Assembly (NCBI RefSeq): GCF_031119625.1 | Contig: NZ_JAVHZV010000018.1 | Location: 62,001 to 126,000, forward strand | Length of the DNA: 64,000 bases | Direction of reading: 5' to 3' | Origin: Pseudomonas sp. G34 | Lineage (GTDB): Bacteria > Pseudomonadota > Gammaproteobacteria > Pseudomonadales > Pseudomonadaceae | Shown: piece after piece, positions 7,904 through 18,449 of the stretch | Numbering within the stretch: position 1 is the stretch's first letter | Layout of the letters: each line of letters begins with the position of its first letter | Notes under the pieces: model-generated | Told to the model about the DNA's origin: nothing | The model's input: the letters and a program-made list of their open reading frames with translations, nothing else | Database searches by the model: none | Made by a program: the position numbers and the translations under genes

Positions 7904-9466
7904 GCGGTTGAAGCGCTCGGCCAGGCTGTGCAGGTAGTCGGCCATGGTTTCCAGTTCCTTGCCAATCGCCGCGCCCTGGTGGGCCTGCTCGGCGCCTTGC
8001 TCGGACAGGTGGGCGATGCGGGTGATCTGCCGGCTGATGTCGTCAGCCACCTGGCCCTGCTCCTCGGAGGCAGCCGCGATCTGCTGGCTCATGCCACTGA
8101 TGCGACTGACCGATTCGCTGATGCCATCCAGTGCGATGCGCACCGCCTCCACGCTCTGCACACTTTCCCGGGAGATCTCCTCACCGCGCCCGGCCGTGAC
8201 AACGGCGCGTTCGGCACCGGCGCGCAGCGAGGCGATGATCTGGTGAATCTGCTGGGTCGACTCGCGGGTGCGCGAGGCGAGTGAGCGCACCTCGTCGGCG
8301 ACCACGGCGAAGCCACGCCCCTGCTCGCCCGCGCGCGCGGCCTCGATGGCGGCGTTGAGGGCCAGCAGGTTGGTCTGCTCGGCAATCGAGGTGATCACGT
8401 CGGCCACGCTGCCAATCGACTGCGTCGAGTTGGCCAGATCGTTCACCGCCTGGCCGATATCCGCCACGGCCTTGGCCATGTGCTGCATCGACTCCAGGCT
8501 GCCGCCGGCCAGTTGCCGCCCTTCTCTGGCCAGCCGGTCCGCCTCCTCGGCGGCATGGCTGGTGCTCTGCACGTTCTGGGTGACTTCCTGAATGGTGGCC
8601 GCCATCTGGTTGATGGCAGTCGCCGATTGGTCGGTCTCGCTACGCTGCTGGTCGAGCATTTCGGCGCCCGCGCGGGAGAAGCCGGCGGCCTGGGCCGCCT
8701 GCTTCTTGACGTTGACGCCGGCATCTTCGAGGCGCGTCAGGGCGGTCTGCAACCGCGCTTCTTCGCTGATCATGGCCATGTCGAGCAACGCCTGGGCGCC
8801 TCGGTTGTCACTGTAGGTGAGCGCCACCAGGCTGCTGGTAAACGCCTTGGGATGCTCGCCAAGGGTGTGCCGAATCAGCGCGCGCTTGCTGTACAGCTGA
8901 TAGCACGCCAGTGCCGCCATCACCGCGACCACCAGCAGCCCCAGCCATACCCCGGAGAGTGCAGTCTGGGCCGCCAGGATGATCAACGTCGCGATGATCA
9001 GTGGCCAGGAGCGAATCAGGTCATAGGTCAGGGTTTCAATCGCCGGCACCGGCGACTTGCCATTGCGCAAACGCGCGTACAACTTCTCTGCACGGCGCTT
9101 CTGCTCTTCGCTGGGCAACGAACGAACCGACTCGTACCCCGCCACCTTGCCATGCTCGTAAACCGGCGTGACATAGGCGCTGACCCAGTAGTAGTCACCA
9201 TTCTTGGCGCGATTCTTGACGATGCCCATCCAGGGTTTGCCCTGCTTGATGGTGTCCCACATATGGCCAAACACGGCAGGCGGCATATCAGGATGGCGCA
9301 CCAGATTGTGCGGCTGGCCGATCAGCTCTTCGCGGGTGAACCCGCTGATGGCCACGAAAGCATCGTTGCAGTAGGTGATCTTGCTGTTTAGATCAGTGGT
9401 GGAAATCAACCGCTCGTGACCGGGGAAAGTCCGTTCCCGCTGAGTTACCGGAAGATTCTGACGCAT
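7901..9466 (-). CDS. aer: Aer-type aerotaxis receptor (PAS methyl-accepting chemotaxis protein)
   Basis: A 521-residue receptor: N-terminal PAS domain (about 18-115, with the FAD-type [33 protein letters not shown] region typical of Aer), a pair of hydrophobic segments (about 152-190), then a signalling domain with the conserved hairpin tip ([33 protein letters not shown]). Aer senses redox or oxygen through FAD and signals to CheA. There is no periplasmic domain. Its stop codon lies in the right terminal repeat of the MITE-like element. The gene is monocistronic; AAGGA lies about 9 nt before the ATG. Confidence 0.92.
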   Translation of the reverse strand: MRQNLPVTQRERTFPGHERLISTTDLNSKITYCNDAFVAISGFTREELIGQPHNLVRHPDMPPAVFGHMWDTIKQGKPWMGIVKNRAKNGDYYWVSAYVTPVYEHGKVAGYESVRSLPSEEQKRRAEKLYARLRNGKSPVPAIETLTYDLIRSWPLIIATLIILAAQTALSGVWLGLLVVAVMAALACYQLYSKRALIRHTLGEHPKAFTSSLVALTYSDNRGAQALLDMAMISEEARLQTALTRLEDAGVNVKKQAAQAAGFSRAGAEMLDQQRSETDQSATAINQMAATIQEVTQNVQSTSHAAEEADRLAREGRQLAGGSLESMQHMAKAVADIGQAVNDLANSTQSIGSVADVITSIAEQTNLLALNAAIEAARAGEQGRGFAVVADEVRSLASRTRESTQQIHQIIASLRAGAERAVVTAGRGEEISRESVQSVEAVRIALDGISESVSRISGMSQQIAAASEEQGQVADDISRQITRIAHLSEQGAEQAHQGAAIGKELETMADYLHSLAERFNR

Positions 9467-9581
9467 GGTTGAGATCCTTTAATACGTGAAGGGTACGTCC
9501 TTTCCACTCAACTAGGTCTAGCACAGCAAAGCTGCCGCGCCAGCACGGGTAGGCGGTTGGTGTGTAAATGCGCAAACGCAC

Positions 9582-9636
9582 GAGAAAAAGCCGGTCAAGG
9601 TCCGTGCTACCCGGCTCCCTGCCAGGGCTTTTTCTC
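9582..9636 (+). ncRNA. Candidate small-RNA 3' end or terminator hairpin
   Basis: GAGAAAAAGCC at 9582-9592 is exactly complementary to GGCTTTTTCTC at 9626-9636. Between them, two smaller stems can form (GCCGG...CCGGC and CCCTG...CAGGG), the second followed by five T on the plus strand. No gene on either strand ends nearby. This could be the tail of an uncharacterised transcript. No recognised RNA family was identified. Confidence 0.25.
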
Positions 9637-9958
9637 TGCTTACCCGAATGGGCATCTCTGTTGTCGGCAAACCCGTCGACGACTTGAGAGCGCCTTGAGG
9701 GAGATCGTGACCGCCCCTCGCCAGGGCCTGGCAAGCGAGTCCTAAACCCAGGGGAAAGCAGGCTGGCTACCAAGCTATGGGAGGGAAAAAGTCGCAGCAG
9801 ATGGCGCCAGGCAAAGCGCTGGCCACCACGAAGAACCGGCTACCAGGGGGCGCCAGCTGGATAAAGCTGAGGGGATTACAGCGAATGAGCGACACGACGA
9901 TGCAGCTCATGCATCGGTAGGCATTGGCCGCGAAGGGCCAACGAGGCAAGCATCAACC

Positions 9959-10028
9959 AAAAACAAAACGCCGCACCTGTGTCACGAGGCGTCAGAACGT
10001 TCTACAAGCGCCGCAAGGCGCGGCGCTT
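9959..10028 (-). terminator. Two stem-loops downstream of the 41-residue ORF
   Basis: AAGCGCCGC/GCGGCGCTT pairs perfectly (10006-10014 with 10020-10028, 5-nt loop). A weaker ACGCC/GGCGT stem at 9968-9992 is followed on the minus strand by TTTTGTTTTT. Together they make a plausible terminator for the small gene starting at 10176. Confidence 0.55.
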
Positions 10029-10050
10029 TGGTCAACTTGCGTTGGGCGAC

Positions 10051-10176
10051 TCAGCGACGAAGGCGGCGCTCTTCGGCCAGACGACGCTGCTCTTCGCTAC
10101 GAATGGGAATAGGCTGCATGCGCGGGGCAAACAGGGCATTGAGCTGGGCAGTGATTTTTTCGAACCAGGCTTTCAT
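10051..10176 (-). CDS. 41-residue small basic protein
   Basis: An ORF reading MKAWFEKITAQLNALFAP, then PIPIRSEEQRRLAEERRLRR before TGA. GAGGA lies 8 nt before the ATG and stem-loops follow the stop. The N-terminal half can form an amphipathic helix; the C-terminus is highly charged (many Arg and Glu). I recall short conserved pseudomonad ORFs of this type but no function is known to me. It may be membrane-surface associated. Confidence 0.65.
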   Translation of the reverse strand: MKAWFEKITAQLNALFAPRMQPIPIRSEEQRRLAEERRLRR

Positions 10177-10370
10177 AAGAGTATCCTCGAACTACGCGCG
10201 GCTATGGTGACCGCTTGATTTCAGAGTAGCCGAAACACACCCGGTAGTGGAGAGCAAAGCTGTCTTAAAGCATTGCAAGTCGCTACCGAACGTCGCTTAG
10301 TTTCCCTCAGGCGGCGGTGCCCGCCATCACGTCAGCCATTCGACTGTTTTCACAGCTCTGCACGGGCTCC

Positions 10371-12497
10371 TCAAAACTGATACTCGACACCAGCACCCGC
10401 GTACCAAGAACGTCCTGGCGCCGCTTCGTAGAAACGACCATTGCCATCACCCACGATCACCGAACCGACGTACTGCCGGTCCAGCAGGTTATCCAGGCGC
10501 AGGGTCTGGTGGGTTTGCCAGGGGCCGACGTGCTGCTCGAAACGGGTACGCCAGTTGAACACCGCGTAGCCTGGCGCGGCTTTCTCGGTGTTGCTGTCTT
10601 CGACGTACACCTTGCTGCGATAAAGGCCTTCGAGGGCCGTGCTGATGCCATCGACCGGCTTCCAGGCCAGCTCTGCAAATAATGTGGTGCGCGGCACGCC
10701 AGGCAGGTCGTTGCCCTTGTCGATGATGGCGTCGCCAGCGGCGAAGCGCGAATCGTAGGTTGCGGCGAGGTAGGTGTAGGCCAACGCCGCCGACCAGTGC
10801 TCATCGAGCTGGCTGTCGACGCCCAGTTCGAAACCGCGACGCAGGGTCTTGCCGGCGTTCTGGTAGCTGGTACGGCCGTCGCGATTTTCCAGCACGACGA
10901 TTTCGTCATCGGTGTTGATCTGGAAGATCGCGGCGTTGATCCGGGTTTCTTCGGCGAGGCGGGCTTTCAGGCCGATTTCGTACTGGGTGCTTGCCGAGGG
11001 TTCAAGGCCGTAATTGAAGCCCGCGTTGCCCTGGGAATAGGCCAACTCGGCCTGGCTTGGCGTTTCGAAACCCTTGCCGACGCTGACGTAACCGTTCAGA
11101 TCCGGGGTGAAGGCGTAGCCCACGCTGACCGATGGCGTGGCCTTTTCGTAGCGCCTGGTGCCGCTGTCATCGCCATTGACGCCGACGCTGTACGTGTCAT
11201 CGACATCCACTTCTACGGTGCTGTAGCGCAAGCCGCCCTGCAGGGTCCAGTTACCGATGTTCCAGGTGGCCTGGGCGTAGGGATCCAGGCTGGTAACGGT
11301 ATCGACTTCATCGCGGCGCAGGTTGCCTTTGATGCCGTTGCGAGCCCCCGAAAAGTTCTCGTAACCGCGTCGATCGTCGCGGCTCTGATCGTAATCCAGG
11401 CCGAACACCAGGCGCAGATCCCCACTTACTCCGTCCACCGGTTGCAGCCAGCGAATGCTACCGCCATGAAACTCTCGGTCGAAGTCGACGACGCCGCCAC
11501 TGTGAGCGGGATTGTTACGCTGAGGCGCCTGAGGAATAGCCAGATACTGGATGACGCTGCGCTTGCCGGCATAAGCCGTGGTTTGCAGCGTCGCCTCGCC
11601 AAAATAGCGCTCGTAATTCACGCCTACCTGCTGGTGATCAATGCTCTTGCGGGTATCGAAGTTCAGCGCATTGGCGGCGACCGAACGCGGATCGGCCTTG
11701 TAAGCCGCCCACGCCTGTCCCAATGGATCTTGCGTGCCGTTCTGCTCCAGGCTGCTGTAGATCAGCGCCACCTTGCTGTCTTCATCGGGTTCGACGTTCA
11801 GCTTGGCGAAGGTCTGGTCACGGCGCGCCGAGCTGTGGTCACGGTAACCGTCGGTGTCCATCCGTGAGGCGTCGAGCACGAAACCCACCCCGTCTGCCTC
11901 ACCTTCGGCGCTGAGGTGACTACGGGTCAGGCCATCACTGCCGATCAGCGTCTCGGCGCCGATACGCGGCCGGCCGACGCCGTCACGGGAGAACACCTGG
12001 ATCACCCCGCCGGCGTTGCTGCCATACAGCGTCGAGGCAGGGCCACGCAGCACTTCGATGCGCTCGGCGGTGTCCAGGTTGAAGGTCGCGGCCTGGCCCT
12101 GGCCATCCGGGGTGCTGGCGGGAATACCGTCGCTGATCAACTTCAAACCGCGCACGCCAAAGGCCGAGCGTGCGCCAAAACCGCGGGAGGATATCTGCAG
12201 GTCCTGCGCATAGTTCTGGCGGTTCTGCACCACCAGGCCGGGCACCCGGGTCAGCACCTCGGAAGCATTGATGCCCAACTGGCCGTCACTGATCTGATGT
12301 CGATCGATGCTGTCCACCGAAAATGGCAGATCAAAGCTCTGCGCCGCACTGCGCGAGCCGCTGACCACGCTGGGTTCGAGCACCAGGCTGCCGGCTTGCT
12401 GGGCCTGTGAAGTGCCCGCCGCTGCGCAGCCGCATAGCAGGAGGGCCCTGCTCAGGCGGGAAAGCTCGAAGGCGCGCGAAGGGGGTCTGCAGCTCAT
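10371..12497 (-). CDS. TonB-dependent outer-membrane receptor
   Basis: About 708 residues from the ATG at 12497: signal peptide (RALLLCGCAAAGTSQAQQ), plug domain with the conserved RIEVLRGPASTLYGSNAGGVIQVF segment, and a 22-strand barrel ending in an aromatic residue (GVEYQF). Such receptors take up ferric siderophores, haem, cobalamin or other scarce ligands with TonB-ExbBD energy. The substrate cannot be told from sequence by eye, and no uptake genes adjoin it. I see no convincing Fur box or cobalamin riboswitch upstream. In-frame codons continue to 12644, but AAGGA is well placed only for 12497. Confidence 0.88.
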   Translation of the reverse strand: MSCRPPSRAFELSRLSRALLLCGCAAAGTSQAQQAGSLVLEPSVVSGSRSAAQSFDLPFSVDSIDRHQISDGQLGINASEVLTRVPGLVVQNRQNYAQDLQISSRGFGARSAFGVRGLKLISDGIPASTPDGQGQAATFNLDTAERIEVLRGPASTLYGSNAGGVIQVFSRDGVGRPRIGAETLIGSDGLTRSHLSAEGEADGVGFVLDASRMDTDGYRDHSSARRDQTFAKLNVEPDEDSKVALIYSSLEQNGTQDPLGQAWAAYKADPRSVAANALNFDTRKSIDHQQVGVNYERYFGEATLQTTAYAGKRSVIQYLAIPQAPQRNNPAHSGGVVDFDREFHGGSIRWLQPVDGVSGDLRLVFGLDYDQSRDDRRGYENFSGARNGIKGNLRRDEVDTVTSLDPYAQATWNIGNWTLQGGLRYSTVEVDVDDTYSVGVNGDDSGTRRYEKATPSVSVGYAFTPDLNGYVSVGKGFETPSQAELAYSQGNAGFNYGLEPSASTQYEIGLKARLAEETRINAAIFQINTDDEIVVLENRDGRTSYQNAGKTLRRGFELGVDSQLDEHWSAALAYTYLAATYDSRFAAGDAIIDKGNDLPGVPRTTLFAELAWKPVDGISTALEGLYRSKVYVEDSNTEKAAPGYAVFNWRTRFEQHVGPWQTHQTLRLDNLLDRQYVGSVIVGDGNGRFYEAAPGRSWYAGAGVEYQF

Positions 12498-12788
12498 GGA
12501 AAAGGATCCTTTCATAGTTCGGCTTGGCGCCCCGTGGCGCAGCCACCCGGGTTGCAGTGGCCGTGAAACCGACGGGCGACTCAACACTGCCATCGTCACG
12601 CGAGCGGACCTGAGGTGCGACCCGCAGGCGCACCCCCCGTTCAAACAATAGTGGCCACTGTAATCCCTCCAGCGCCTCCCTTGAGCCCGGGCGCACGCCC
12701 GCTACATTTTGAAAGTCGATTGTGGGCTTGCCTTGCAACGGCCATGCGGCAAAACTGCTGACCTTTCGCCCATTCACTGGAGCTCACC

Positions 12789-13676
12789 TTGCGCCCTGCC
12801 GACATGCTGCGCCTCTTGCTGCTCGCCGCGATCTGGGGCGCCAGTTTTCTGTTCATGCGCATCGTCGCGCCGGTGATTGGCAGCATGCCGACGGCGTTCT
12901 TTCGTGCCTCGATCGCCATGCTGGGCCTGCTGGCGATCCTGCTGCTGATGCGGGTGAAGTGGAATTTCCACGGCAAGCTCGGCCTGTGCCTGATACTCGG
13001 GGTGATCAATGCGGGCATTCCGTCGGCCATGTACAGCATGGCCGCGCTGGTTCTGCCAGCGGGCTACTCGGCGATCATCAATGCCACCACACCGATGATG
13101 GGCGTGTTGATCGGCGCGCTGTTCTTCGCCGAAGCGATGACCAAGAGCCGAGCGGCGGGCGTGGCCCTGGGCCTGTTCGGTGTCGCCGTGCTGACCCGTA
13201 GCGGCCCGGCACAGCTGGATAGCGGCCTGCTGCTGGGCGCCCTCGCCTGCCTGCTGGCGACTGCATGCTATGGCGTGGCCGGTTTCCTCACCCGACGCTG
13301 GATAGCAGGACGCCTGGACAATCGACTCACCGCGTTTGGCAGCCTGTTGGGCGCCAGCCTGTTCCTGTTACCGCTGTTCGGTGGCTCGCTCGCGATACAG
13401 GCGCCAGCGAGTTGGGGCGGCTGGCTGGAGTGGTCGTCACTGCTGGGATTGGGCCTGGGCTGCACGGCGTTTGCCTATGTGCTGTATTTCCGCCTGCTCA
13501 ACGACATCGGGCCGATCAAGGCCTCGACCACCACCTTTCTGATCCCGATCTTCGGTGTGCTGTGGGGCGCGCTGCTGCTCGACGAGCCGCTGTCCTGGGC
13601 GCACCTGTACGGCGGCATTCTGATCGCCATCGCGCTGTGGCTGGTGGTTCGGCCTAGCAAAAGCCTGGCGGCTTAG
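12789..13676 (+). CDS. EamA/DMT-family exporter
   Basis: A 295-residue protein with ten hydrophobic segments in two EamA repeats (about 8-135 and 148-288). The first opens with AAIWGASFLFMRI and the second ends with GVLWGALLLDEPLSWAHLYGG, both typical. Drug/metabolite transporters of this type export amino acids or other small metabolites; the substrate is unknown. The proposed start is TTG at 12789, because GGAG lies 7 nt upstream and the next ATG (12804) lies inside the conserved N-terminus. Divergent from the TonB receptor gene. Confidence 0.85.
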   Translation: MRPADMLRLLLLAAIWGASFLFMRIVAPVIGSMPTAFFRASIAMLGLLAILLLMRVKWNFHGKLGLCLILGVINAGIPSAMYSMAALVLPAGYSAIINATTPMMGVLIGALFFAEAMTKSRAAGVALGLFGVAVLTRSGPAQLDSGLLLGALACLLATACYGVAGFLTRRWIAGRLDNRLTAFGSLLGASLFLLPLFGGSLAIQAPASWGGWLEWSSLLGLGLGCTAFAYVLYFRLLNDIGPIKASTTTFLIPIFGVLWGALLLDEPLSWAHLYGGILIAIALWLVVRPSKSLAA

Positions 13677-13779
13677 GTAAAGCCGCACCACCGCGGTCAG
13701 GTGCTAGCTGGTACTTCCATTGCCTCGAACAATGGAGTTGGTGAGCTGAAACCCACAGCGTGAGGCCGACTGCATATTT

Positions 13780-13842
13780 TGTGGGAGCGGGCGGGGACGC
13801 CGAGTCCATGCCCGCGAATCGGGCGCCTGGCGCCCTCCCACA
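13780..13842. repeat. REP-like palindromic element in a 302-bp intergenic gap
   Basis: GTGGGAG at 13781-13787 pairs with CTCCCAC at 13835-13841. Inside them, GCGGGC pairs with GCCCGC and a second hairpin GGGCGCC/GGCGCCC is present. GTGGGAGCGGGC...CCCGCGAA is the signature of Pseudomonas REP sequences. It lies in the convergent gap 13677-13978. Nothing else recognisable is in that gap. Confidence 0.75.
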
Positions 13843-13978
13843 TTGGACATAACCGGCGCGACTTTCCGATAGCTCGTGACCGGACGATATCTACGCCCTA
13901 GCTCATCACTCGTTCAGCTGGATCGGCTCGCCCCTAACGGACGCTGGAAACGAGCGGATCGTCAAGGCAGCTGACTTC

Positions 13979-14953
<975 letters not shown>

Positions 14954-15087
14954 GGTGTATCGGTTCCTTGTCATGACTGAGCCCGTCAGCCTATGCCTCA
15001 AGCCCTGGCGCGTCCAGCGTCTGGAAGTTCGAACTCCGGCGGATCGGTGGCAGTCCACTCCACACACCGCGTAACCGGACACCCACG

Positions 15088-16161
15088 ATGAAACGTCGCT
15101 ACAGCCTGCCCCTGTGGATCTGCCTCGGCCTGCTCGCCCTGCTGCTGGTGGTGCATATCGCCCTGCCCTACATGGTGCGCAATTACCTCAACGACAAACT
15201 GGCCGAGATGGGCGACTACCGTGGCCATGTAGAAGACGTCGACGTGGCGCTATGGCGCGGTGGTTATCGGATCAATGGCCTGCGCATCGTCAAGGTGACC
15301 CAGAACCTGCCGGTGCCTTTCATCGACGCGCCACAGATCGACATCGCGGTGAGCTGGAACGAACTGCTGGAGAATCATGCGGTGGTCGCCCGGGTGGTGT
15401 TCGAGCGCCCCGAGGTGAACTTCGTCGACGGCAAGAGCAGCGAAGACTCGCAGACCGGTGAAGGCACCGACTGGCGCGAGCAATTGAACAAGCTGCTGCC
15501 CATCACCCTCAACGAAGCACGGATCAACGACGGCACCCTGGGTTTCTACAACTTCAATACGTCGCCGCGCGTGAAACTCAAGGCCAATGACATCCAGGCC
15601 AGCTTCTACAACTTGACCAACGTGGCCGACGAACAGGGCGACCGCGTGGCGCGCTTCGAAGGCAAGGCCAAGCTGATGGATCAGGCGCCGCTGGAGGCCA
15701 GCGCGGTGTTCGACCCCTTTCACAACTTCCAGGATTTCGAATTCCGCGTGCGGGCCACCGATATCGAACTGACACGGCTCAATAACCTGGCCAACGCCTA
15801 CGGCAAGTTCGATTTCAAATCGGGCACCGGCGACGTCGTGGTCGAGGCCTTCGCCGAAGACTCCCAGCTCAGCGGCTATATCAAGCCACTGCTGCGCGAC
15901 GTCGAGGTGTTCGACTGGCAGCAGGATGTCGAGAACCAGAACAAGGGTTTCTTCCGCTCGATCTGGGAAGCGGTGGTCGCCGGCAGCGAAAAGGTGCTCA
16001 AGAACCGCCCGCGTGACCAGATCGCCACCCGCGTGGAGCTGCGCGGCAGCACCAAGCAGCAGGACATCAGCGCCTTCCAGGCCTTTATCGGCATCCTGCG
16101 CAACGGTTTCATCCAGGCCTTCAACAGTGGTTTCGAGCGCGACGCTGCTGAACAGCCCTGA
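15088..16161 (+). CDS. DUF748 (AsmA-like) envelope protein
   Basis: A 357-residue protein with one N-terminal membrane anchor (residues 8-28) and a long beta-rich periplasmic part ([38 protein letters not shown]) typical of DUF748/AsmA-like proteins. Related long proteins form bridge-like grooves for lipid transfer between membranes; this one is short and its role is unknown. It is followed 104 bp later by the moxR-VWA pair, a grouping conserved in pseudomonads as I remember it. Confidence 0.8.
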   Translation: MKRRYSLPLWICLGLLALLLVVHIALPYMVRNYLNDKLAEMGDYRGHVEDVDVALWRGGYRINGLRIVKVTQNLPVPFIDAPQIDIAVSWNELLENHAVVARVVFERPEVNFVDGKSSEDSQTGEGTDWREQLNKLLPITLNEARINDGTLGFYNFNTSPRVKLKANDIQASFYNLTNVADEQGDRVARFEGKAKLMDQAPLEASAVFDPFHNFQDFEFRVRATDIELTRLNNLANAYGKFDFKSGTGDVVVEAFAEDSQLSGYIKPLLRDVEVFDWQQDVENQNKGFFRSIWEAVVAGSEKVLKNRPRDQIATRVELRGSTKQQDISAFQAFIGILRNGFIQAFNSGFERDAAEQP

Positions 16162-16265
16162 GCTGTCCATTCAATGACTGAATACCCCGGTAACGTTCAC
16201 AGCCGTGAGCCGGGCACGCTATAGTCGGCGTTTTCGTATTCGCTTGCACCGCGTGAGGATTCCCG

Positions 16266-17111
16266 ATGAAGTTCGAAGGCACCGAGCACTATGTCGCCAC
16301 CGATGACCTCAAGCTTGCGGTCAACGCTGCCATCACCCTGCAGCGCCCGCTGCTGGTCAAGGGCGAGCCCGGCACCGGCAAGACCCTGCTCGCCGAGCAA
16401 CTGGCCGAATCCTTCGGCACACGCCTGATCACCTGGCACATCAAGTCCACCACCAAGGCGCACCAGGGCCTGTACGAGTACGACGCGGTCAGCCGCCTGC
16501 GTGATTCGCAGCTCAGCTCCGAGAAGGTTCACGAGGTTCGCAACTACATCAAGAAGGGCAAGCTTTGGGAGGCCTTCGAGGCCGACGAGCGCGTGGTGCT
16601 GCTGATCGACGAGATCGACAAGGCCGACATCGAGTTTCCCAACGACCTGTTGCAGGAACTCGACAAGATGGAGTTCTACGTTTACGAGACCGACGAAACC
16701 ATCAAGGCCAAGCACCGGCCGATCATCATCATCACCTCGAACAACGAAAAGGAGCTGCCGGATGCCTTTCTGCGCCGCTGCTTCTTCCACTACATCGCCT
16801 TCCCGGATCGCCAGACCCTGCAGAAGATCGTCGACGTGCACTACCCCGGTATCAGCAACAGCCTGGTGGCCGAAGCGCTGGACGTGTTCTTCGACGTGCG
16901 CAAGGTACCGGGCCTGAAGAAGAAGCCCTCGACCAGCGAACTGGTCGACTGGCTCAAGCTGCTGATGGCCGACAACATCGGCGAAGCGGTGCTGCGCGAG
17001 CGCGACCCGACCAAGGCCATTCCGCCGCTGGCCGGCGCCCTGGTCAAGAACGAGCAGGACGTGCAGTTGCTCGAGCGTCTGGCGTTTATGACGCGCCGCG
17101 GTAATCGCTGA
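16266..17111 (+). CDS. MoxR-family AAA+ ATPase
   Basis: A 281-residue AAA+ protein: Walker A GEPGTGKT at 33-40, Walker B VVLLIDEIDKAD at 110-121, sensor-1 region IIITSNNEKELPDAFLRRC. MoxR ATPases work with von Willebrand factor A proteins as chaperone-like pairs that mature enzymes or respond to stress. The matching VWA gene is next, 146 bp downstream, separated by an inverted pair of palindromes. The client is unknown. Confidence 0.9.
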   Translation: MKFEGTEHYVATDDLKLAVNAAITLQRPLLVKGEPGTGKTLLAEQLAESFGTRLITWHIKSTTKAHQGLYEYDAVSRLRDSQLSSEKVHEVRNYIKKGKLWEAFEADERVVLLIDEIDKADIEFPNDLLQELDKMEFYVYETDETIKAKHRPIIIITSNNEKELPDAFLRRCFFHYIAFPDRQTLQKIVDVHYPGISNSLVAEALDVFFDVRKVPGLKKKPSTSELVDWLKLLMADNIGEAVLRERDPTKAIPPLAGALVKNEQDVQLLERLAFMTRRGNR

Positions 17112-17125
17112 TATCGAACGTCCTT

Positions 17126-17234
17126 GTAGGGTGGGTTAGCGAAGCGTAACCCACCGCCCAGCCGCCAGGCTGGCAAGCATGATGCCTGCGGCATCAATGG
17201 TGGGTTACGCCGCTGCGCGGCTAACCCACCCTAC
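17126..17234. repeat. Inverted pair of GTGGGTTA palindromes inside the moxR-VWA operon
   Basis: Two palindromic units, each of form GTGGGTTA...TAACCCAC, lie in opposite orientation at about 17126-17156 and 17199-17234. The outer 15 bp (GTAGGGTGGGTTAGC and its complement) are a perfect inverted repeat. This type of extragenic palindrome is widespread in gammaproteobacteria. In the mRNA it would form a large stem between the two cistrons. Confidence 0.75.
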
Positions 17235-17257
17235 GGATAATCCCGAGGGCATAGACA

Positions 17258-18436
17258 ATGCTGCTCAACCTGTTCAACGAAATGCGCGCCGCCAAGGTGC
17301 CGGTGTCCCTGCGCGAGTTGCTCGACCTGATCAGTGCGCTGGAGCACAAGGTGGTGTTCGCCGACATGGACGAGTTCTACTACCTGGCCCGCGCCATCCT
17401 GGTCAAGGACGAGCGCCATTTCGACAAGTTCGACCGGGCCTTTTCGGCCTACTTCGAGGGTTTGCAGAACCTCGATCAGCACCTCGAAGCACTGATTCCC
17501 GAAGAGTGGCTGCGCAAGGAATTCGAGCGCTCGCTGAGCGACGAGGAGCGCGCGCAGATCCAGTCGCTTGGCGGCCTCGACAAGCTGATCGAGGAATTCA
17601 AGAAGCGCCTGGAGGAACAGAAGGAACGCCACGCCGGCGGCAACAAGTGGATCGGTACCGGCGGCACCAGCCCGTTCGGCTCGGGCGGCTACAACCCCGA
17701 GGGCATTCGCGTTGGCGATGCCGGCAAGCGCCAGGGCAAGGCGCTCAAGGTGTGGGATCAGCGCGACTACAAGAACCTCGACGACTCGGTGGAGATCGGC
17801 ACGCGCAATATCAAGGTCGCCCTGCGCCGCCTGCGCAAGTTCGCTCGCCAGGGTGCCCAGGACGAACTGGACCTCGATGGCACCATCGACCATACCGCCC
17901 GCGACGGCGGCCTGCTGAACATCCAGATGCGCCCGGAGCGGCGCAACACGGTCAAGCTGCTCCTGCTGTTCGACATCGGCGGCTCCATGGACGCCCACGT
18001 GAAGGTCTGCGAGGAGCTGTTTTCGGCCTGCCGTACCGAGTTCAAGCACATGGAGTATTTCTACTTCCATAACTGCGTGTACGAATCGGTGTGGAAGAAC
18101 AACCTGCGGCGCACTGCCGAGCGCATGTCCACCCACGATCTGCTGCACAAGTACGGCGCCGACTACAAGGTGGTATTCATCGGCGATGCGGCCATGGCGC
18201 CCTACGAGATCACCCAGCCGGGCGGCAGCGTCGAACACTGGAACGAAGAAGCGGGTTACCTGTGGCTGCAGCGGTTCATGGAAACCTACAAGAAGCTTAT
18301 CTGGATCAACCCCTACCCGCGTGAGGCCTGGGACTACACCAGCTCCACCGGCATCATCCGCGAGTTGATCAACGACCAGATGTTCCCGCTGACCCTGCAG
18401 GGCCTGGAAGACGGCATGCGCTTTCTGGCCAAGTAG
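17258..18436 (+). CDS. VWA (CoxE-like) partner of MoxR
   Basis: A 392-residue protein. The N-terminal helical part (1-125) is followed by a Gly-rich linker (126-150) and a C-terminal von Willebrand A domain. The metal-ion site that normally reads DxSxS is D239-I-G-G-S243 here, so the middle Ser is Gly. Two acidic residues of the fold remain (FIGDAAMAPYE, EAWDYTSSTG). It probably docks on the MoxR ATPase and binds a client protein. It is cytoplasmic: no signal peptide is seen. Confidence 0.85.
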   Translation: MLLNLFNEMRAAKVPVSLRELLDLISALEHKVVFADMDEFYYLARAILVKDERHFDKFDRAFSAYFEGLQNLDQHLEALIPEEWLRKEFERSLSDEERAQIQSLGGLDKLIEEFKKRLEEQKERHAGGNKWIGTGGTSPFGSGGYNPEGIRVGDAGKRQGKALKVWDQRDYKNLDDSVEIGTRNIKVALRRLRKFARQGAQDELDLDGTIDHTARDGGLLNIQMRPERRNTVKLLLLFDIGGSMDAHVKVCEELFSACRTEFKHMEYFYFHNCVYESVWKNNLRRTAERMSTHDLLHKYGADYKVVFIGDAAMAPYEITQPGGSVEHWNEEAGYLWLQRFMETYKKLIWINPYPREAWDYTSSTGIIRELINDQMFPLTLQGLEDGMRFLAK

Positions 18437-18449
18437 CTGGCCACCTGCA

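Larger units (their letters stand above)
9467..10050. other. Gene-poor 584-bp stretch
   Basis: No ORF here has family resemblance, a good start signal and Pseudomonas-like codon use. The first 70 bp hold the aer promoter region. The remainder contains an inverted repeat ending in a T-tract at 9582-9636 and terminator-like stems at its right end. A short G/A-rich patch lies around 9740-9790. It could hold a small RNA or be remnant sequence. Confidence 0.5.

Noticed and set aside
9540..9950. Short ORFs in the gap after aer (for example 9557-9745 and 9767-9949)
   Set aside because: No ribosome sites, no family resemblance and unusual composition; not supported as genes.
12498..12660. Cobalamin riboswitch before the TonB receptor gene
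   Set aside because: A GGCCACTGCAACCCGGG stretch on the minus strand recalls part of the aptamer, but the other conserved blocks and the B12 box are missing. The true riboswitch at 44343-44540 shows all of them.
12498..12788. Fur box for the TonB receptor
   Set aside because: No 19-bp match to the GATAAT-type palindrome was seen in the divergent gap.
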